The notes under the pieces: generated by a model
The model's database searches: none
Seen by the model: the letters and a program-made list of their open reading frames with translations, nothing else
What the model was told of the DNA's origin: nothing
Made by a program: the position numbers and the translations under genes
Part shown: positions 38,842-47,784 of the stretch, one piece after another
Layout of the letters: each line of letters starts with the position of its first letter
Numbering within the stretch: the stretch's first letter is position 1
DNA from: Eubacteriaceae bacterium
Lineage (GTDB): Bacteria; Bacillota; Clostridia; Lachnospirales; Lachnospiraceae
DNA: 64,000 nucleotides
Assembly (NCBI GenBank): GCA_902362875.1
Contig: CABIYF010000005.1
Location: 1-64,000, forward strand
Direction: 5' to 3'

Positions 38842-38873
38842 AGGCACTGGCAGATTTTGGCAAGTGCCTTTTT
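38842..38873 (+). terminator. Riboswitch-controlled terminator
   Basis: AGGCACT pairs with AGTGCCT and is followed by TTTTTG, 85 bases after the aptamer and 97 bases before the kinase start. Confidence 0.75.
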
Positions 38874-38969
38874 GTATGCTCAAATAGACAAGAAAACTGG
38901 CAGGGACAGGTTCTCTGTATACAGAGAAAAGCAGGATGAAGAAAACATAAGAGAGAGGCTTTTTATAAA

Positions 38970-41900
38970 ATGGTAAATTATGAAGATAAAATATATTCTT
39001 TAGGTGAGATTGTAACGGGACAGACACAGACCGTGTCACAGGTCGTACAGAAAACACTGGAAAATAATGGTGGGGTAGGTATAATAACAGGATATTATGA
39101 CCAAAACCTGTCCATTTTGTCTGTGAGTAATCTGCTGTTACATAGTACAGGACATACATTCGATACTTTCATGGAACAGACAAAAGGCTCATTGAAAAGC
39201 TTTTTTTATGACGGGGAAGACATATTTAATCGAGACCGTTTTTTGCAGCTTCACGGAGCAGGGGAAGCACAGATTCTTACAGCAGACGGTACAGTGAAGA
39301 ATGTATGGCTTTATAAAGAGGATGCGACAGATGAAGCGGGCAGACAGATCTGGGTTATGTCTGTACGGGTCAACTGGGATCATGTAAATCTGACACTGAT
39401 GAATGATGCTATCTGTTCTGGATTCTGGTATTTTGACTGTGACGAAAACAGTGAGATTGTGAGTGCAAACTGGAGCCATGAGTTCCGAAAAATGCTTGGC
39501 TATCATGACACTCTGGATTTTCCGAATAAACTGGAATCCTGGTCAGACCTTCTTCATCCGCAGGACAAAGAAAGAATAATATCTCAGCTTCATGCAGCAA
39601 TTGCGGATAAGACGAACCAGATAAAATACCAGGTAGAGTATCGTATGAGAATGAGGGATCATCGGTATCAGTGGTTTCGGGCATCGGCAGAAGTGGTACG
39701 TCGGCTGGATGGTTCTGCCAGCAGGATTGCCGGAATTTTTATTAATATTGATGCAGAGAAAAAAGAAATCATGCAGGCACAAAAGTATGCTGCTTTCCAC
39801 CGGGCTTTTACGAAGACAGATCTGTGCGAGTATTATGTAAATCTGGAAGCGAATACTTTTGATACTTTTAAGGTTGAACCGTCTCTGATGACAGTTTTTG
39901 AACAGAGTCGTACATGGGATGAACTGATCCAGCATTTTGTAGATTCCTATGTTGTGGAAACAGATAAGAAGGCGGTATCCTCTTTTTACGACCGTAGTTA
40001 TATTGCGGAAAAGCTGAAGGGTCTGGAAACCGAATTATCTTTGGAGTGTCGAATCACTCTGGATGGAAAAGAACGATGGGTCCGTAATGTGATCATACGC
40101 GGTGAGATTGATGATTCAGAATATGCCATGATCTTTCTGTGTGACATTACGAAGGCAAAGATGGAGAGCGCACGGTATCTGCAAATGGCAGCGGACAATG
40201 CTTCCATGGAGCAGCTGATCCAGAGCATGGTGCGTCTGGTTGACCGTTTTGCTGTCTGTGATCTGGAAAATGACAGATATGAATTCTACAATCTGAATGG
40301 ACAGATGATATATAAACCTTTGGGATTTTATCATGATTTCCAGATGCAGGTTCTTGATAAGTATAAGACACTGGAACCGCTGGAAACTATGGATATCCTG
40401 ATAGCCCCGGAAAATATCCGGAAGAATCTGAAAAGTGAAAATGATATTTATAAGTTTGAGTACTGCAGCCTGGATGAAAAGACTTATAAAATCGCTTCTT
40501 ACATTCCCATGGAATGGAAAACTGGAAAACTGGTAAAAGTATTGGTGGCATCCATGGATGTGACACAGGAGAAGAAAGCAGAGATCGAATCCCGTCAGGC
40601 ACTGAAAGAGGCTTACCGGTCAGCAGAAAATGCAAATCGTGCGAAGACAGAATTCCTTTCCAATATGTCCCATGATATTCGGACACCGATGAATGCCATT
40701 GTGGGTCTGACAGCAATTGCAGGAGCAAATATTGAGAGTCAGGACAGAGTTATTGAATGTCTCAGCAAGATTACAGAATCAAGCCGTCATCTGCTGGGAT
40801 TGATCAATGAAGTGCTGGATATGGCACGTATTGAAAGCGGAAAAATGACGCTGGCACAGGAGGATTTTAATCTGCCAGATTTGGTGGATAACCTTATTAC
40901 ACTTACAAAATCGGGGATAGATGAACATAAACATAATTTTGATATACACATCAATCACATTGAGCATGAGGATGTCTGTGGTGACAGCCTGAGAATCCAG
41001 CAGGTGTTTGTGAATCTGATGAGTAATGCAATCAAGTATACACCAGATGGTGGGAATATTACTTTTTCTATAGAGGAAAAGCCAAATGGATTTTCAGAGC
41101 TTGGATGTTATGAATTTACGATTGAGGATAATGGAATCGGTATGTCGCCGGAATTCCAGAAAATCATGTTTGATCCCTTCAGCCGTGCGGATGACCACCG
41201 GACAACCAGGGTTCAGGGAACTGGTCTGGGAATGGCAATCTGCAGAAATATTGTGAACCTGATGAATGGTAATATTAAGGTGGAAAGCACCTTGCATAAG
41301 GGAACACGAATCACGGTAACAATTTATCTGGAACTTCAGGAAAAAGAAAAAGAACAGGATAAACATCTGATGAATCTGCCGGTTCTGGTTGTGGATGATG
41401 ATAAGACATGCTGTGAAAGCACAGTTGCCACATTGAAGGAGATTGGGATTACAGGCGAATGGGTTCTCTCTGGCAGAGAAGCCGTTGAGCGCTGTTACGC
41501 ACGTCATGAGCTAAAAAATGATTACTTTGCTGTTATCCTGGATTGGAAGATGCCAGGTATGGACGGCATAGAAACAACCAGACAAATTCGGAAACGGATA
41601 GGAAAAGAGATTACCATTATTGTTCTGACATCTTATGAATTCAGTGAAATCGAAGAAGAAGCAAAGGCTGCAGGAGTAGATGCTTTTATTGCAAAACCGC
41701 TATTCCGTTCCCGGTTGACAGCAACGCTGCGGCAGTTTACTTCAGGCAGAAAAGAAAAAACAGCAAGAAATTATCTGGATAAGCTGTCAGAAGTAGATTA
41801 CACAGGAAAAAGGATTCTGCTGGTTGAGGATAATGAACTGAACAGAGAAATTGCTGTTGAAATTCTGCAGATGACAGGGGCAGAAGTGGAAACGGCAGAA

Positions 41901-42176
41901 AATGGGGAAATTGCAGTTGAAAAAGTGAAGGCTTCTCCGAAAGGCTTGTATGATCTTGTTTTTATGGATATCCAAATGCCTGTCATGAATGGTTATGAGG
42001 CAACCGCAGCAATCAGAAGTCTTCCGGGCGAACAGGGAAAACTGCCGATTATTGCCATGACTGCCAATGCGTTTGCAGAAGACGTACAGCTGGCCAAAAA
42101 TACAGGCATGAATGGACATCTCGCGAAACCGTTGGATATGAATAAGCTGAATGATGTTCTGGAAAACTGGCTGTAA
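38970..42176 (+). CDS. Cytoplasmic PAS hybrid histidine kinase with two receivers
   Basis: 1068 residues and no membrane helix. PAS-type sensory domains (about 145-270, FWYFDCDENSEIVSANWS; further PAS-like parts up to 540), HisKA with His568 ([16 protein letters not shown]), HATPase (GTGLGMAICRNIV), receiver 1 with Asp858 (ILDWKMPGMDG) and receiver 2 with Asp1000 (FMDIQMPVMNG). Both receivers keep the acidic pocket and the Lys. No HPt domain or output gene is adjacent. Expression is under the cyclic-di-GMP riboswitch in its leader. Confidence 0.9.
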   Translation: MVNYEDKIYSLGEIVTGQTQTVSQVVQKTLENNGGVGIITGYYDQNLSILSVSNLLLHSTGHTFDTFMEQTKGSLKSFFYDGEDIFNRDRFLQLHGAGEAQILTADGTVKNVWLYKEDATDEAGRQIWVMSVRVNWDHVNLTLMNDAICSGFWYFDCDENSEIVSANWSHEFRKMLGYHDTLDFPNKLESWSDLLHPQDKERIISQLHAAIADKTNQIKYQVEYRMRMRDHRYQWFRASAEVVRRLDGSASRIAGIFINIDAEKKEIMQAQKYAAFHRAFTKTDLCEYYVNLEANTFDTFKVEPSLMTVFEQSRTWDELIQHFVDSYVVETDKKAVSSFYDRSYIAEKLKGLETELSLECRITLDGKERWVRNVIIRGEIDDSEYAMIFLCDITKAKMESARYLQMAADNASMEQLIQSMVRLVDRFAVCDLENDRYEFYNLNGQMIYKPLGFYHDFQMQVLDKYKTLEPLETMDILIAPENIRKNLKSENDIYKFEYCSLDEKTYKIASYIPMEWKTGKLVKVLVASMDVTQEKKAEIESRQALKEAYRSAENANRAKTEFLSNMSHDIRTPMNAIVGLTAIAGANIESQDRVIECLSKITESSRHLLGLINEVLDMARIESGKMTLAQEDFNLPDLVDNLITLTKSGIDEHKHNFDIHINHIEHEDVCGDSLRIQQVFVNLMSNAIKYTPDGGNITFSIEEKPNGFSELGCYEFTIEDNGIGMSPEFQKIMFDPFSRADDHRTTRVQGTGLGMAICRNIVNLMNGNIKVESTLHKGTRITVTIYLELQEKEKEQDKHLMNLPVLVVDDDKTCCESTVATLKEIGITGEWVLSGREAVERCYARHELKNDYFAVILDWKMPGMDGIETTRQIRKRIGKEITIIVLTSYEFSEIEEEAKAAGVDAFIAKPLFRSRLTATLRQFTSGRKEKTARNYLDKLSEVDYTGKRILLVEDNELNREIAVEILQMTGAEVETAENGEIAVEKVKASPKGLYDLVFMDIQMPVMNGYEATAAIRSLPGEQGKLPIIAMTANAFAEDVQLAKNTGMNGHLAKPLDMNKLNDVLENWL

Positions 42177-42235
42177 TAGGATAATCGGCTAATCGGATGA
42201 AAGTCTGAGCTGGGATTATAGAATAATGATTTTAT

Positions 42236-42525
42236 CTTGGAATGGTTATTACCAAAAACCTAGTTGATGCCATGGGAGGCACCATTGATGTGGAGAGTGA
42301 ACTGGGACAGGGAAGCTGTTTTGAAGTTCTCATGAACTGGCAAAGACGATTCCGATCATTGCTATGACAGCCAATGCATTTTCAGAGGATATACAGCATT
42401 CTCTGGCAGTCGGTATGAATGCTCATATTTCAAAACCAGTTGACATGAAGACGTTAGAAAAGACGATAAGAAGCATAAAAACTGGCGGGGCACCGAAACG
42501 CAGGTCACTGAACAGTGATAAATGA
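42236..42525 (+). pseudogene. Hybrid kinase remnant
   Basis: LGMVITKNLVDAMGGTIDVE is the end of an HATPase domain, joined near 42340 to the end of a receiver (IPIIAMTANAFSEDIQ, NAHISKPVDMKTLEK). The receiver front half is deleted. It is a second kinase of the same type, now only about 90 codons. Confidence 0.8.
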
Positions 42526-42582
42526 ATATAAAAAATAAAACAATGTGCAAAATAGATAAATTTTAAGCTCTTATCGAACGAC

Positions 42583-42755
42583 AAAAAGGTATTTCTGATC
42601 TGTACTTATGGTGGAAGTGCGAATTATAAATCCATAGAGCAGATTTTGAATAAGAAGCATTCTAAAGTGATAGGGAAATTCGGCTGCAAGGGCTATGACA
42701 CATTTGGTCCATTTAAACTGGTGGGTGGTATAGCAAAAGGGCATCCAGATGAAAA
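42583..42755 (+). repeat. Exact 173-bp copy of flavodoxin interior
   Basis: Bases 42583-42755 equal 27252-27424 inside the flavodoxin gene without a mismatch, in the same orientation. Neither the start nor the stop of the gene is included. Other duplicated blocks in the window are diverged, so this copy is recent or gene-converted. Confidence 0.9.
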
Positions 42756-42760
42756 TAGTC

Positions 42761-42796
42761 AAAAAATCAATCGTAAAAATTTGCGATTGATTTTTT
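42761..42796 (+). terminator. Terminator upstream of ldh
   Basis: AAAAAATCAATCG pairs with CGATTGATTTTTT. The hairpin and its GTGCG flank resemble the terminator after ldh at 43938. Confidence 0.8.
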
Positions 42797-42858
42797 GTGC
42801 GTTTTAAGTTAAAATAAAAATATAATAATAGGAATTATTATTAAAATAAAAGATAAAA

Positions 42859-42874
42859 TGTTGTTATAACAACA
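42859..42874. promoter_or_regulatory. Palindrome upstream of ldh
   Basis: TGTTGTTATAACAACA is a perfect 16-base palindrome 72 bases before the ldh start. The half sites (TTGTTA, TAACAA) resemble Rex redox-repressor halves but lack the usual spacer, so Rex control is only a possibility. Confidence 0.45.
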
Positions 42875-42945
42875 GAAAATTTAAAAACATTTTGGTAAAA
42901 TCATAAATGTAAATAAGAAAAGCAATGCAAAAGGAGGACAAGATT

Positions 42946-43899
42946 ATGAGTAAAGGAATAAACAGCAGAAAAGTGGCAGTGATCGGAACAGGATTTGTCG
43001 GTTCATCTTCTGCATTTGCACTAATGGAAAGCGGATTATTTACAGAAATGGTGCTGATTGATGCAGACAAGAACCGTGCAGAAGGAGAGGCTTTAGATAT
43101 TGCTCATGGACTGCCATTCGCAAGACCAATGAAGATTACAGCAGGAGATTACGATGATATTGTGGATGCAGCGATCATCGTTGTAACAGCAGGTGCAGGA
43201 CAGAAACCCGGAGAGACAAGACTTGATCTTGTAAAGAAAAACGTAGCGATCTTTAAATCAATCATCCCAGAGATTGCAAAGAGAAATTGTGAAGGAATCC
43301 TTCTGATCGTGGCCAATCCAGTAGATATTCTGACACAGGTTGCAGTGAAACTATCAGGATTCCCAGAAAACAGAGTCTTTGGTTCAGGTACAACCTTGGA
43401 TTCGGCCAGATTAAAATACTTGCTTGGAGAACATTTGCAAGTGGATGCAAGATCTGTTCATGCATGGATCATCGGGGAACATGGAGATTCCGAAATCGTA
43501 GCGTGGTCAAGTGCTAATGTATCTGGTGTTCCAATCTCAGAATTTTGTGAGATGCGAGGATACACAGAGCATGACGAACATATGGAAGAAATCGCACAGG
43601 GAGTTAAGAACAGCGCATATAAGATCATTGAAAAGAAAAAAGCAACCTATTATGGAGTTGCAATGGCAGTCAGAAGAATCTGTGAAGCAATCATTCGTGA
43701 TGAAAAATCTGTGTTACCAGTATCTTCTATTCAGCATGATACCTATGGAATTGAAGGAGTTACATTAAGTATGCCGGCAATCGTAGGGAAAAATGGAATT
43801 GAGAAGCAGGTAACGATCAAGCTGAATGAAAAAGAGCAGGAAGCTTTGAAGAAATCAGCAGATGCTTTGAAAGAAGTATTGGAAGATTTGGATATATAA
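42946..43899 (+). CDS. ldh: L-lactate dehydrogenase
   Basis: Reduces pyruvate to L-lactate with NADH. 317 residues from ATG 42946, preceded by AAAGGAGG; the frame opens earlier at 42925 without a ribosome site. Rossmann motif GTGFVGSSSAFAL, the substrate-binding Arg in GETRLDLV, ANPVDILT, the catalytic His179 in IIGEHGDSE and the mid-chain SGTTLDSARLK are all present. The family also contains malate dehydrogenases, but the Gln in GAGQKPGETR favours lactate dehydrogenase. A diverged fragment of the gene lies at 11872. Confidence 0.93.
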   Translation: MSKGINSRKVAVIGTGFVGSSSAFALMESGLFTEMVLIDADKNRAEGEALDIAHGLPFARPMKITAGDYDDIVDAAIIVVTAGAGQKPGETRLDLVKKNVAIFKSIIPEIAKRNCEGILLIVANPVDILTQVAVKLSGFPENRVFGSGTTLDSARLKYLLGEHLQVDARSVHAWIIGEHGDSEIVAWSSANVSGVPISEFCEMRGYTEHDEHMEEIAQGVKNSAYKIIEKKKATYYGVAMAVRRICEAIIRDEKSVLPVSSIQHDTYGIEGVTLSMPAIVGKNGIEKQVTIKLNEKEQEALKKSADALKEVLEDLDI

Positions 43900-43937
43900 A
43901 ATAAGGTTAAGATTAAAAATATAAGTAAAAGTAATCG

Positions 43938-43972
43938 CAAAATCAATCGTAAATTTTTACGATTGATTTCGT
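43938..43972 (+). terminator. Terminator after ldh
   Basis: AATCAATCGTAAA pairs with TTTACGATTGATT with a two-base loop. Tail TTCG is poor in T, but the stem is strong. Confidence 0.7.
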
Positions 43973-44016
43973 GCAATTTAAAAGGATAAAAATGAAAGAA
44001 GGAAAGGAAGATTCAT

Positions 44017-44067
44017 AAATTTAATTAGGTTGCTTCTCCCACTGCCTTTAGGTTGTGGGTAGTTGAC
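44017..44067. mobile_element. IS605-family right-end remnant
   Basis: Copy 1 reads GATTCAT directly into ATGACAACAC, while here 51 extra bases intervene. They hold CCCAC...GTGGG (44038-44059, with CTTTAGG in the loop) followed by TAGTTGAC, matching the right-end hairpin and TAGTTCAC of the tnpB element at 19298-19327. The rest of the element is gone. Confidence 0.75.
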
Positions 44068-44235
44068 ATGACAACACAGGAAACAATCAAAAAAGCAGTT
44101 GATTATGCAAAAGAAAATAATATCAAAAATATCGTAGTTGCAACAACGACAGGAGGTAACCTTACATATCTGGAAAATGAAAAAGATTTACATATCGTCG
44201 GAGTTACAAATGTTTACGACCAAGGACAAAACTAA
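44068..44235 (+). pseudogene. Pyruvate-kinase alpha/beta-like domain fragment, copy 2
   Basis: 55 codons identical in protein sequence to the fragment at 16388 up to DQGQN, where CAA has become TAA. Only the N-terminal third of the family length remains. Its start now directly abuts the IS605 remnant, so the native ribosome site is displaced. Confidence 0.55.
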
Positions 44236-44278
44236 ATGCCAGAAGAGAAGAGAGGCTAAGGGAAAGGATGTAGATATT

Positions 44279-44548
44279 ATGAATCGAAAGAAGATAGCGA
44301 TTATTTTATTTATTGTCATGATACTTTCAGAGTTGTTTGCAGGAATTGTATTTTTGCTGCCGATTAGTGGATTCTTCATGTATCCATTTGTATCGGAGTT
44401 TGCAGTGATCATGGGAATACTTAGTGCAGTGCTTGCAAAGGATCTGATCGTGGTAAGAGTGCTTGCGATTGTGGCAGTTGTATTTTGTGTGTTTACAATT
44501 GGAGCGGATTTGATGATGGTATTGGAATTTATGGGTGTGATATCTTAG
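44279..44548 (+). CDS. Small membrane protein, copy 2
   Basis: 89 residues, ATG 44279 with GGAAAGGA. Nearly identical to the protein at 16599, with the same three hydrophobic segments. Function unknown. Confidence 0.6.
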   Translation: MNRKKIAIILFIVMILSELFAGIVFLLPISGFFMYPFVSEFAVIMGILSAVLAKDLIVVRVLAIVAVVFCVFTIGADLMMVLEFMGVIS

Positions 44549-44589
44549 TTATTAAATAATTTATATAGAAAAGATAATAAAGGAAACAG

Positions 44590-44620
44590 AATCCTTCAGA
44601 GCAAAATACTCTGAAGGGTT
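44590..44620 (+). terminator. Terminator, copy 2
   Basis: AATCCTTCAGAG with CTCTGAAGGGTT and a TTCTTTATT tail; the same unit as at 19579. Confidence 0.75.
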
Positions 44621-44698
44621 TCTTTATTATAATTATAGAGGAAATACAGATTATATGGTAAAATGAAACGAAAAACAATATGAAAGAGGAAAAACAAT

Positions 44699-45016
44699 TT
44701 TGAATTTGTAAAAGAAATGTTGTTACAGGCTGAAGTTTATGTGTATGAGAAGGATCAAAAAATACAAGGATTTATAGGAGCAAATGGCGAACATATCGAA
44801 GGTATTTTTGTTTCAGATCAAATGCAATCTCAAGGAATTGGAAAACTTCTTTTAGATTATGTAAAGACTAAAAAACATAAACTGTCATTAAATGTGTATC
44901 AGAAAAATGTTAGGGCAATGCATTTTTATCAGAAAGAAGGTCTTAAAATTCAAAGAAAAGATTTCGATCAAGCGACGGGAGAAAAAGAATATGTGATGAT
45001 ATGGTCGAAAAAATAA
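44699..45016 (+). pseudogene. GNAT acetyltransferase lacking its N-terminus
   Basis: About 105 codons. The acetyl-CoA loop QSQGIGKLLLDYVK and the C-terminal strand NVRAMHFYQKEGL are present, but the usual first about 35 residues are not, and no ribosome site supports ATG 44717. Its last codons are the same as those grafted onto the GNAT remnant at 19861. Confidence 0.75.
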
Positions 45017-45037
45017 ATTTAGAGGAGAGAAAAGTAA

Positions 45038-46160
45038 TTGGAAGGAAATTTAACAAAAGGACCAATTTTAAAAACACTAACGAAACTTGCGGTTCCGATC
45101 ATGGCATCGTCGTTTTTAGGAACCTTATATAATATTACGGATATGGCATGGATCGGACTTCTTGGCTCAAAAGCGGTTGCAAGAGTCGGTGCAGGCAGCA
45201 CTATCGTACACAAAAATAGCTTGCGGATTGATCGTGTTTTCATTTTTAACATTAACCTTAACGGGAATCTACACAGCACAGGGAGATTCGAAGACACCAT
45301 TTATAGCCAATTTGATAGGACTTGTAACAAATATGATTCTAGATCCATTACTGATTTTAGGACTTGGTCCAGTGAGTAAACTTGGGGTAAACGGAGTCGC
45401 GATCGCAACGGTAAGTTCACAGGCTATCGTTATGACCATTTTGATCCTTGGAATCGTGTGGCAGAAGAAGAAAAATGTCTTAAAAGGAATCAGACTTTTT
45501 ACTAAAATTCCATGGAAATATTTAGGCGGAATCTGTAAAATCGGTATTCCAACAGCAATTCAGGGAATGGTTTACTGTGGGATTTCCATGGTGTTAACAC
45601 GTATGGTTTCAGGATTTGGAGCAGAAGCAGTCGCAGTTCAGAGAGTCGGAGGACAGATCGAATCGGTTTCATGGAATACAGCCGATGGATTCGGAACCGC
45701 TTTGAATGCGTTTATCGGACAAAATTATGGAGCTGGAAAGATGAATCGAGTGAAAAAGGGATACAAAGCTTCTTTGTGCAGCGTTGGAATCTGGGGAATC
45801 TTTATTACGATTCTATTTGTTTTTCAACCAAAAGCAATCGCAGAGATTTTCTTCCACGAACCAAAAGCAATCATGATTGCAATCGGATACCTGACGATCA
45901 TTGGACTTAGTGAAGCATTTATGAGTGTGGAACTAATGACAGTCGGGGCATTGTCTGGATTAGGAAAAACACATTTATGCAGTGTGATCAGTATTTTATT
46001 TACCAGTGCAAGGATTCCACTTGCAATTATTTTGAGTGGAACAATGCTTGGTCTAGAAGGTATCTGGTGGGCACTTTCTGTGACATCCATTGTAAAAGGA
46101 ATCATTTTTGTTGGCACATTTTATTGGATCATACATTCCATAATATCAAAGCGTAGATAA
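45038..46160 (+). pseudogene. MATE-family transporter with 230-bp deletion
   Basis: Starts like the intact copy (TTG, MEGNLTKGP) and runs to LLGSKAVARVG. At 45190/45191 it jumps over 230 bases relative to 19928-21298, joining at GCAGGCAGCA, and shifts frame. The remaining frame (45162-46160) carries the last two thirds, up to a different C-terminal tail (YWIIHSIISKRR). It cannot make a full pump. Confidence 0.9.
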
Positions 46161-46248
46161 GATCAAAGCAACAGGTCGAGCGTGATGTATTATGATGAGG
46201 ATGGAGTACAGCGAGTAAAATGTACACGTAGTTTGGAAAGGGTTATTT

Positions 46249-46869
46249 ATGAAAATATATATAGATTTTGATGATGTTATATGTGAAACAGCAAAATACT
46301 TTACGAAAATTGCAAAGGAATTATTTGATATCGATGTGCCATATCGGGAAGTTCAGTTTTTTAATCTTCAGAAATCATTTGATTTAAATGAAGAACAGTA
46401 TGATGAATTGATGAAAGCAGGGCATATTCCAGAAAATTTGTTGGCATATGAAGAAGCACCAGGAGCATCAGAAATAATCAATCATTGGGTTGATGAAGGC
46501 CATGAGGTTTTTGTTGTCACAGGAAGACCTTTTGATTCCTATGAACCATCCAGAAGATGGCTTGACGAACATCACCTAGATAGGATTCCGATTTATTTTG
46601 TTGATAAATACGGACGAGAAATGTTTAAACAGGATCATACATATAATCTGACATTAGACGAACTCTATCAAATGGAATTTGACTTCGCAATTGAAGATTC
46701 TCCAGCTGCATTTGAGCATGTACAGCATTTTGAAAATTGTAAAGTAGCTGTGTATGACCGTCCGTGGAATCAGCAGGTGGAATTTCCAAATGAAAGATTT
46801 CTTAGATGTTTGGATTGGAAAGAGATAGATCGTGTATTTGAAGAAATTGTTAATAAAGAAACTATATAA
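46249..46869 (+). CDS. 5'-nucleotidase, type C HAD family
   Basis: 206 residues. Motif I is YIDFDDVICETA at the N-terminus (nucleophile and general acid Asp), motif II is VVTGRPFDSYEPS, and motif III/IV is FAIEDSPAA. The relationship is to deoxyribonucleotidases of the NT5C type, which dephosphorylate (d)NMPs. It is the intact counterpart of the remnant at 21301. Confidence 0.75.
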   Translation: MKIYIDFDDVICETAKYFTKIAKELFDIDVPYREVQFFNLQKSFDLNEEQYDELMKAGHIPENLLAYEEAPGASEIINHWVDEGHEVFVVTGRPFDSYEPSRRWLDEHHLDRIPIYFVDKYGREMFKQDHTYNLTLDELYQMEFDFAIEDSPAAFEHVQHFENCKVAVYDRPWNQQVEFPNERFLRCLDWKEIDRVFEEIVNKETI

Positions 46870-46896
46870 TGATGAATTGATTTACGGAGGTATCAT

Positions 46897-47112
46897 ATGA
46901 AGTCGCACAAATATTGGTCAGTAGGAGCACTTTTTACAATGATCGGGACTTTTTATACAGGATATAAAGGATCAAAATCAGGTCATAAATATTTTGCTAT
47001 AAGTTCCCTGGTTTGCATGGTTATGGCTATATACACAGGTCATAAAATGATTTCTGGGAATAAGAAAGCAAAGAATCATAAAGAAAAAGTAAAGGAGGAG
47101 CAGCATGAATAA
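46897..47112 (+). CDS. Small two-helix membrane protein
   Basis: 71 residues: two hydrophobic stretches (about 8-23 and 32-50) and a Lys/Glu-rich tail. ACGGAGG lies before the ATG. It overlaps the next gene by eight bases, so it is probably co-translated with the rubredoxin-flavoprotein. I do not recognise a function. Confidence 0.65.
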   Translation: MKSHKYWSVGALFTMIGTFYTGYKGSKSGHKYFAISSLVCMVMAIYTGHKMISGNKKAKNHKEKVKEEQHE

Positions 47113-47728
47113 GAAAGCGATGTATAAGTTAAGTTATGGACTGTTTGTATTGACTGCAAAGGAAGCAAAAAAGGATAATGGATGTATCATCAATACAGCA
47201 ATTCAGGCAGCATCAGAACCAAACCAACTAAGTATCTGTGTTAATAAAGCAAACTATACACATGATATGATTCAAAGAACTGGGAAATTTACAGTATCAG
47301 TTTTGAGTCAGGGTGCAAAGTTTGAATTATTTAAACATTTTGGTTTTCAGTCAGGTCGGGATGTAAACAAGTTTGAAACGTTTGAAAAATGTGCACGAGG
47401 TACAAATGATATTTATTACATTACAGAAGGTACAAATGCATATATTTCTGTAACAGTTCATAAAACGGAAGATCTTGGTTCCCATACAATGTTTATCGGT
47501 GAGATAACCGATATGGAAGTGTTAAGTGACAGCCCTTCTGTTACTTATGAGTATTACCAGAATAATATAAAACCGAAACCACAAGAGGCTGGAAAAACAG
47601 ATAAGGGTCAGACAATATGGCGGTGCAGAATCTGTGGATATGAATATGTAGGGGAAGAATTACCAGAAGATTTTGTATGTCCTTTGTGTAAACATCCGGC
47701 GTCAGACTTTGAAAAAGTGGTAAAGTGA
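47105..47728 (+). CDS. High-molecular-weight rubredoxin (flavin reductase + rubredoxin)
   Basis: 207 residues. Residues 1-150 form a flavin-reductase-like split barrel binding FMN; residues about 165-207 are a rubredoxin with both CxxC knuckles (CRICGYEYVG and CPLCKHPASDF). Proteins of this kind (Hrb) take electrons from NAD(P)H to flavodiiron proteins in oxygen or NO defence of anaerobes. AAAGGAGG precedes the ATG. An LMW-PTP start with its own GGAGG follows 25 bases later, but it is cut. Confidence 0.85.
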   Translation: MNKKAMYKLSYGLFVLTAKEAKKDNGCIINTAIQAASEPNQLSICVNKANYTHDMIQRTGKFTVSVLSQGAKFELFKHFGFQSGRDVNKFETFEKCARGTNDIYYITEGTNAYISVTVHKTEDLGSHTMFIGEITDMEVLSDSPSVTYEYYQNNIKPKPQEAGKTDKGQTIWRCRICGYEYVGEELPEDFVCPLCKHPASDFEKVVK

Positions 47729-47753
47729 TGTGAGTGTATGGAGGAACAAAGTA

Positions 47754-47784
47754 ATGTTAAAAATACTATTTGTATGCCACGGCA
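47754..47784. other. attL-B: LMW-PTP start cut by element B
   Basis: GGAGG (47740) and ATG 47754 begin an LMW-PTP (MLKILFVCHG). At the core TGCCACGGCA (47775-47784) it changes to element sequence and stops after SV. The same core ends attR at 61053-61062, where the gene continues normally as NICRS. Confidence 0.8.

Larger units (their letters stand above)
43999..46869. repeat. Segmental duplication, copy 2
   Basis: Corresponds to 16368-21715. Differences: a 51-base IS605-end remnant inserted at 44017, no AlbA regulator or tnpB element (the sequence jumps from the equivalent of 16912 to that of 19567 at about 44579), a different GNAT piece, a 230-base deletion in MATE and a complete nucleotidase gene. 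Confidence 0.85.

Noticed and set aside
42859..42874. Rex binding site upstream of ldh
   Set aside because: Half sites fit, but the spacing is six bases too short; kept only as an unassigned palindrome.
42761..43972. CRISPR-like or transposon-end interpretation of the two hairpins around ldh
   Set aside because: Only two copies, each working as a plausible terminator; no transposase or spacer pattern.
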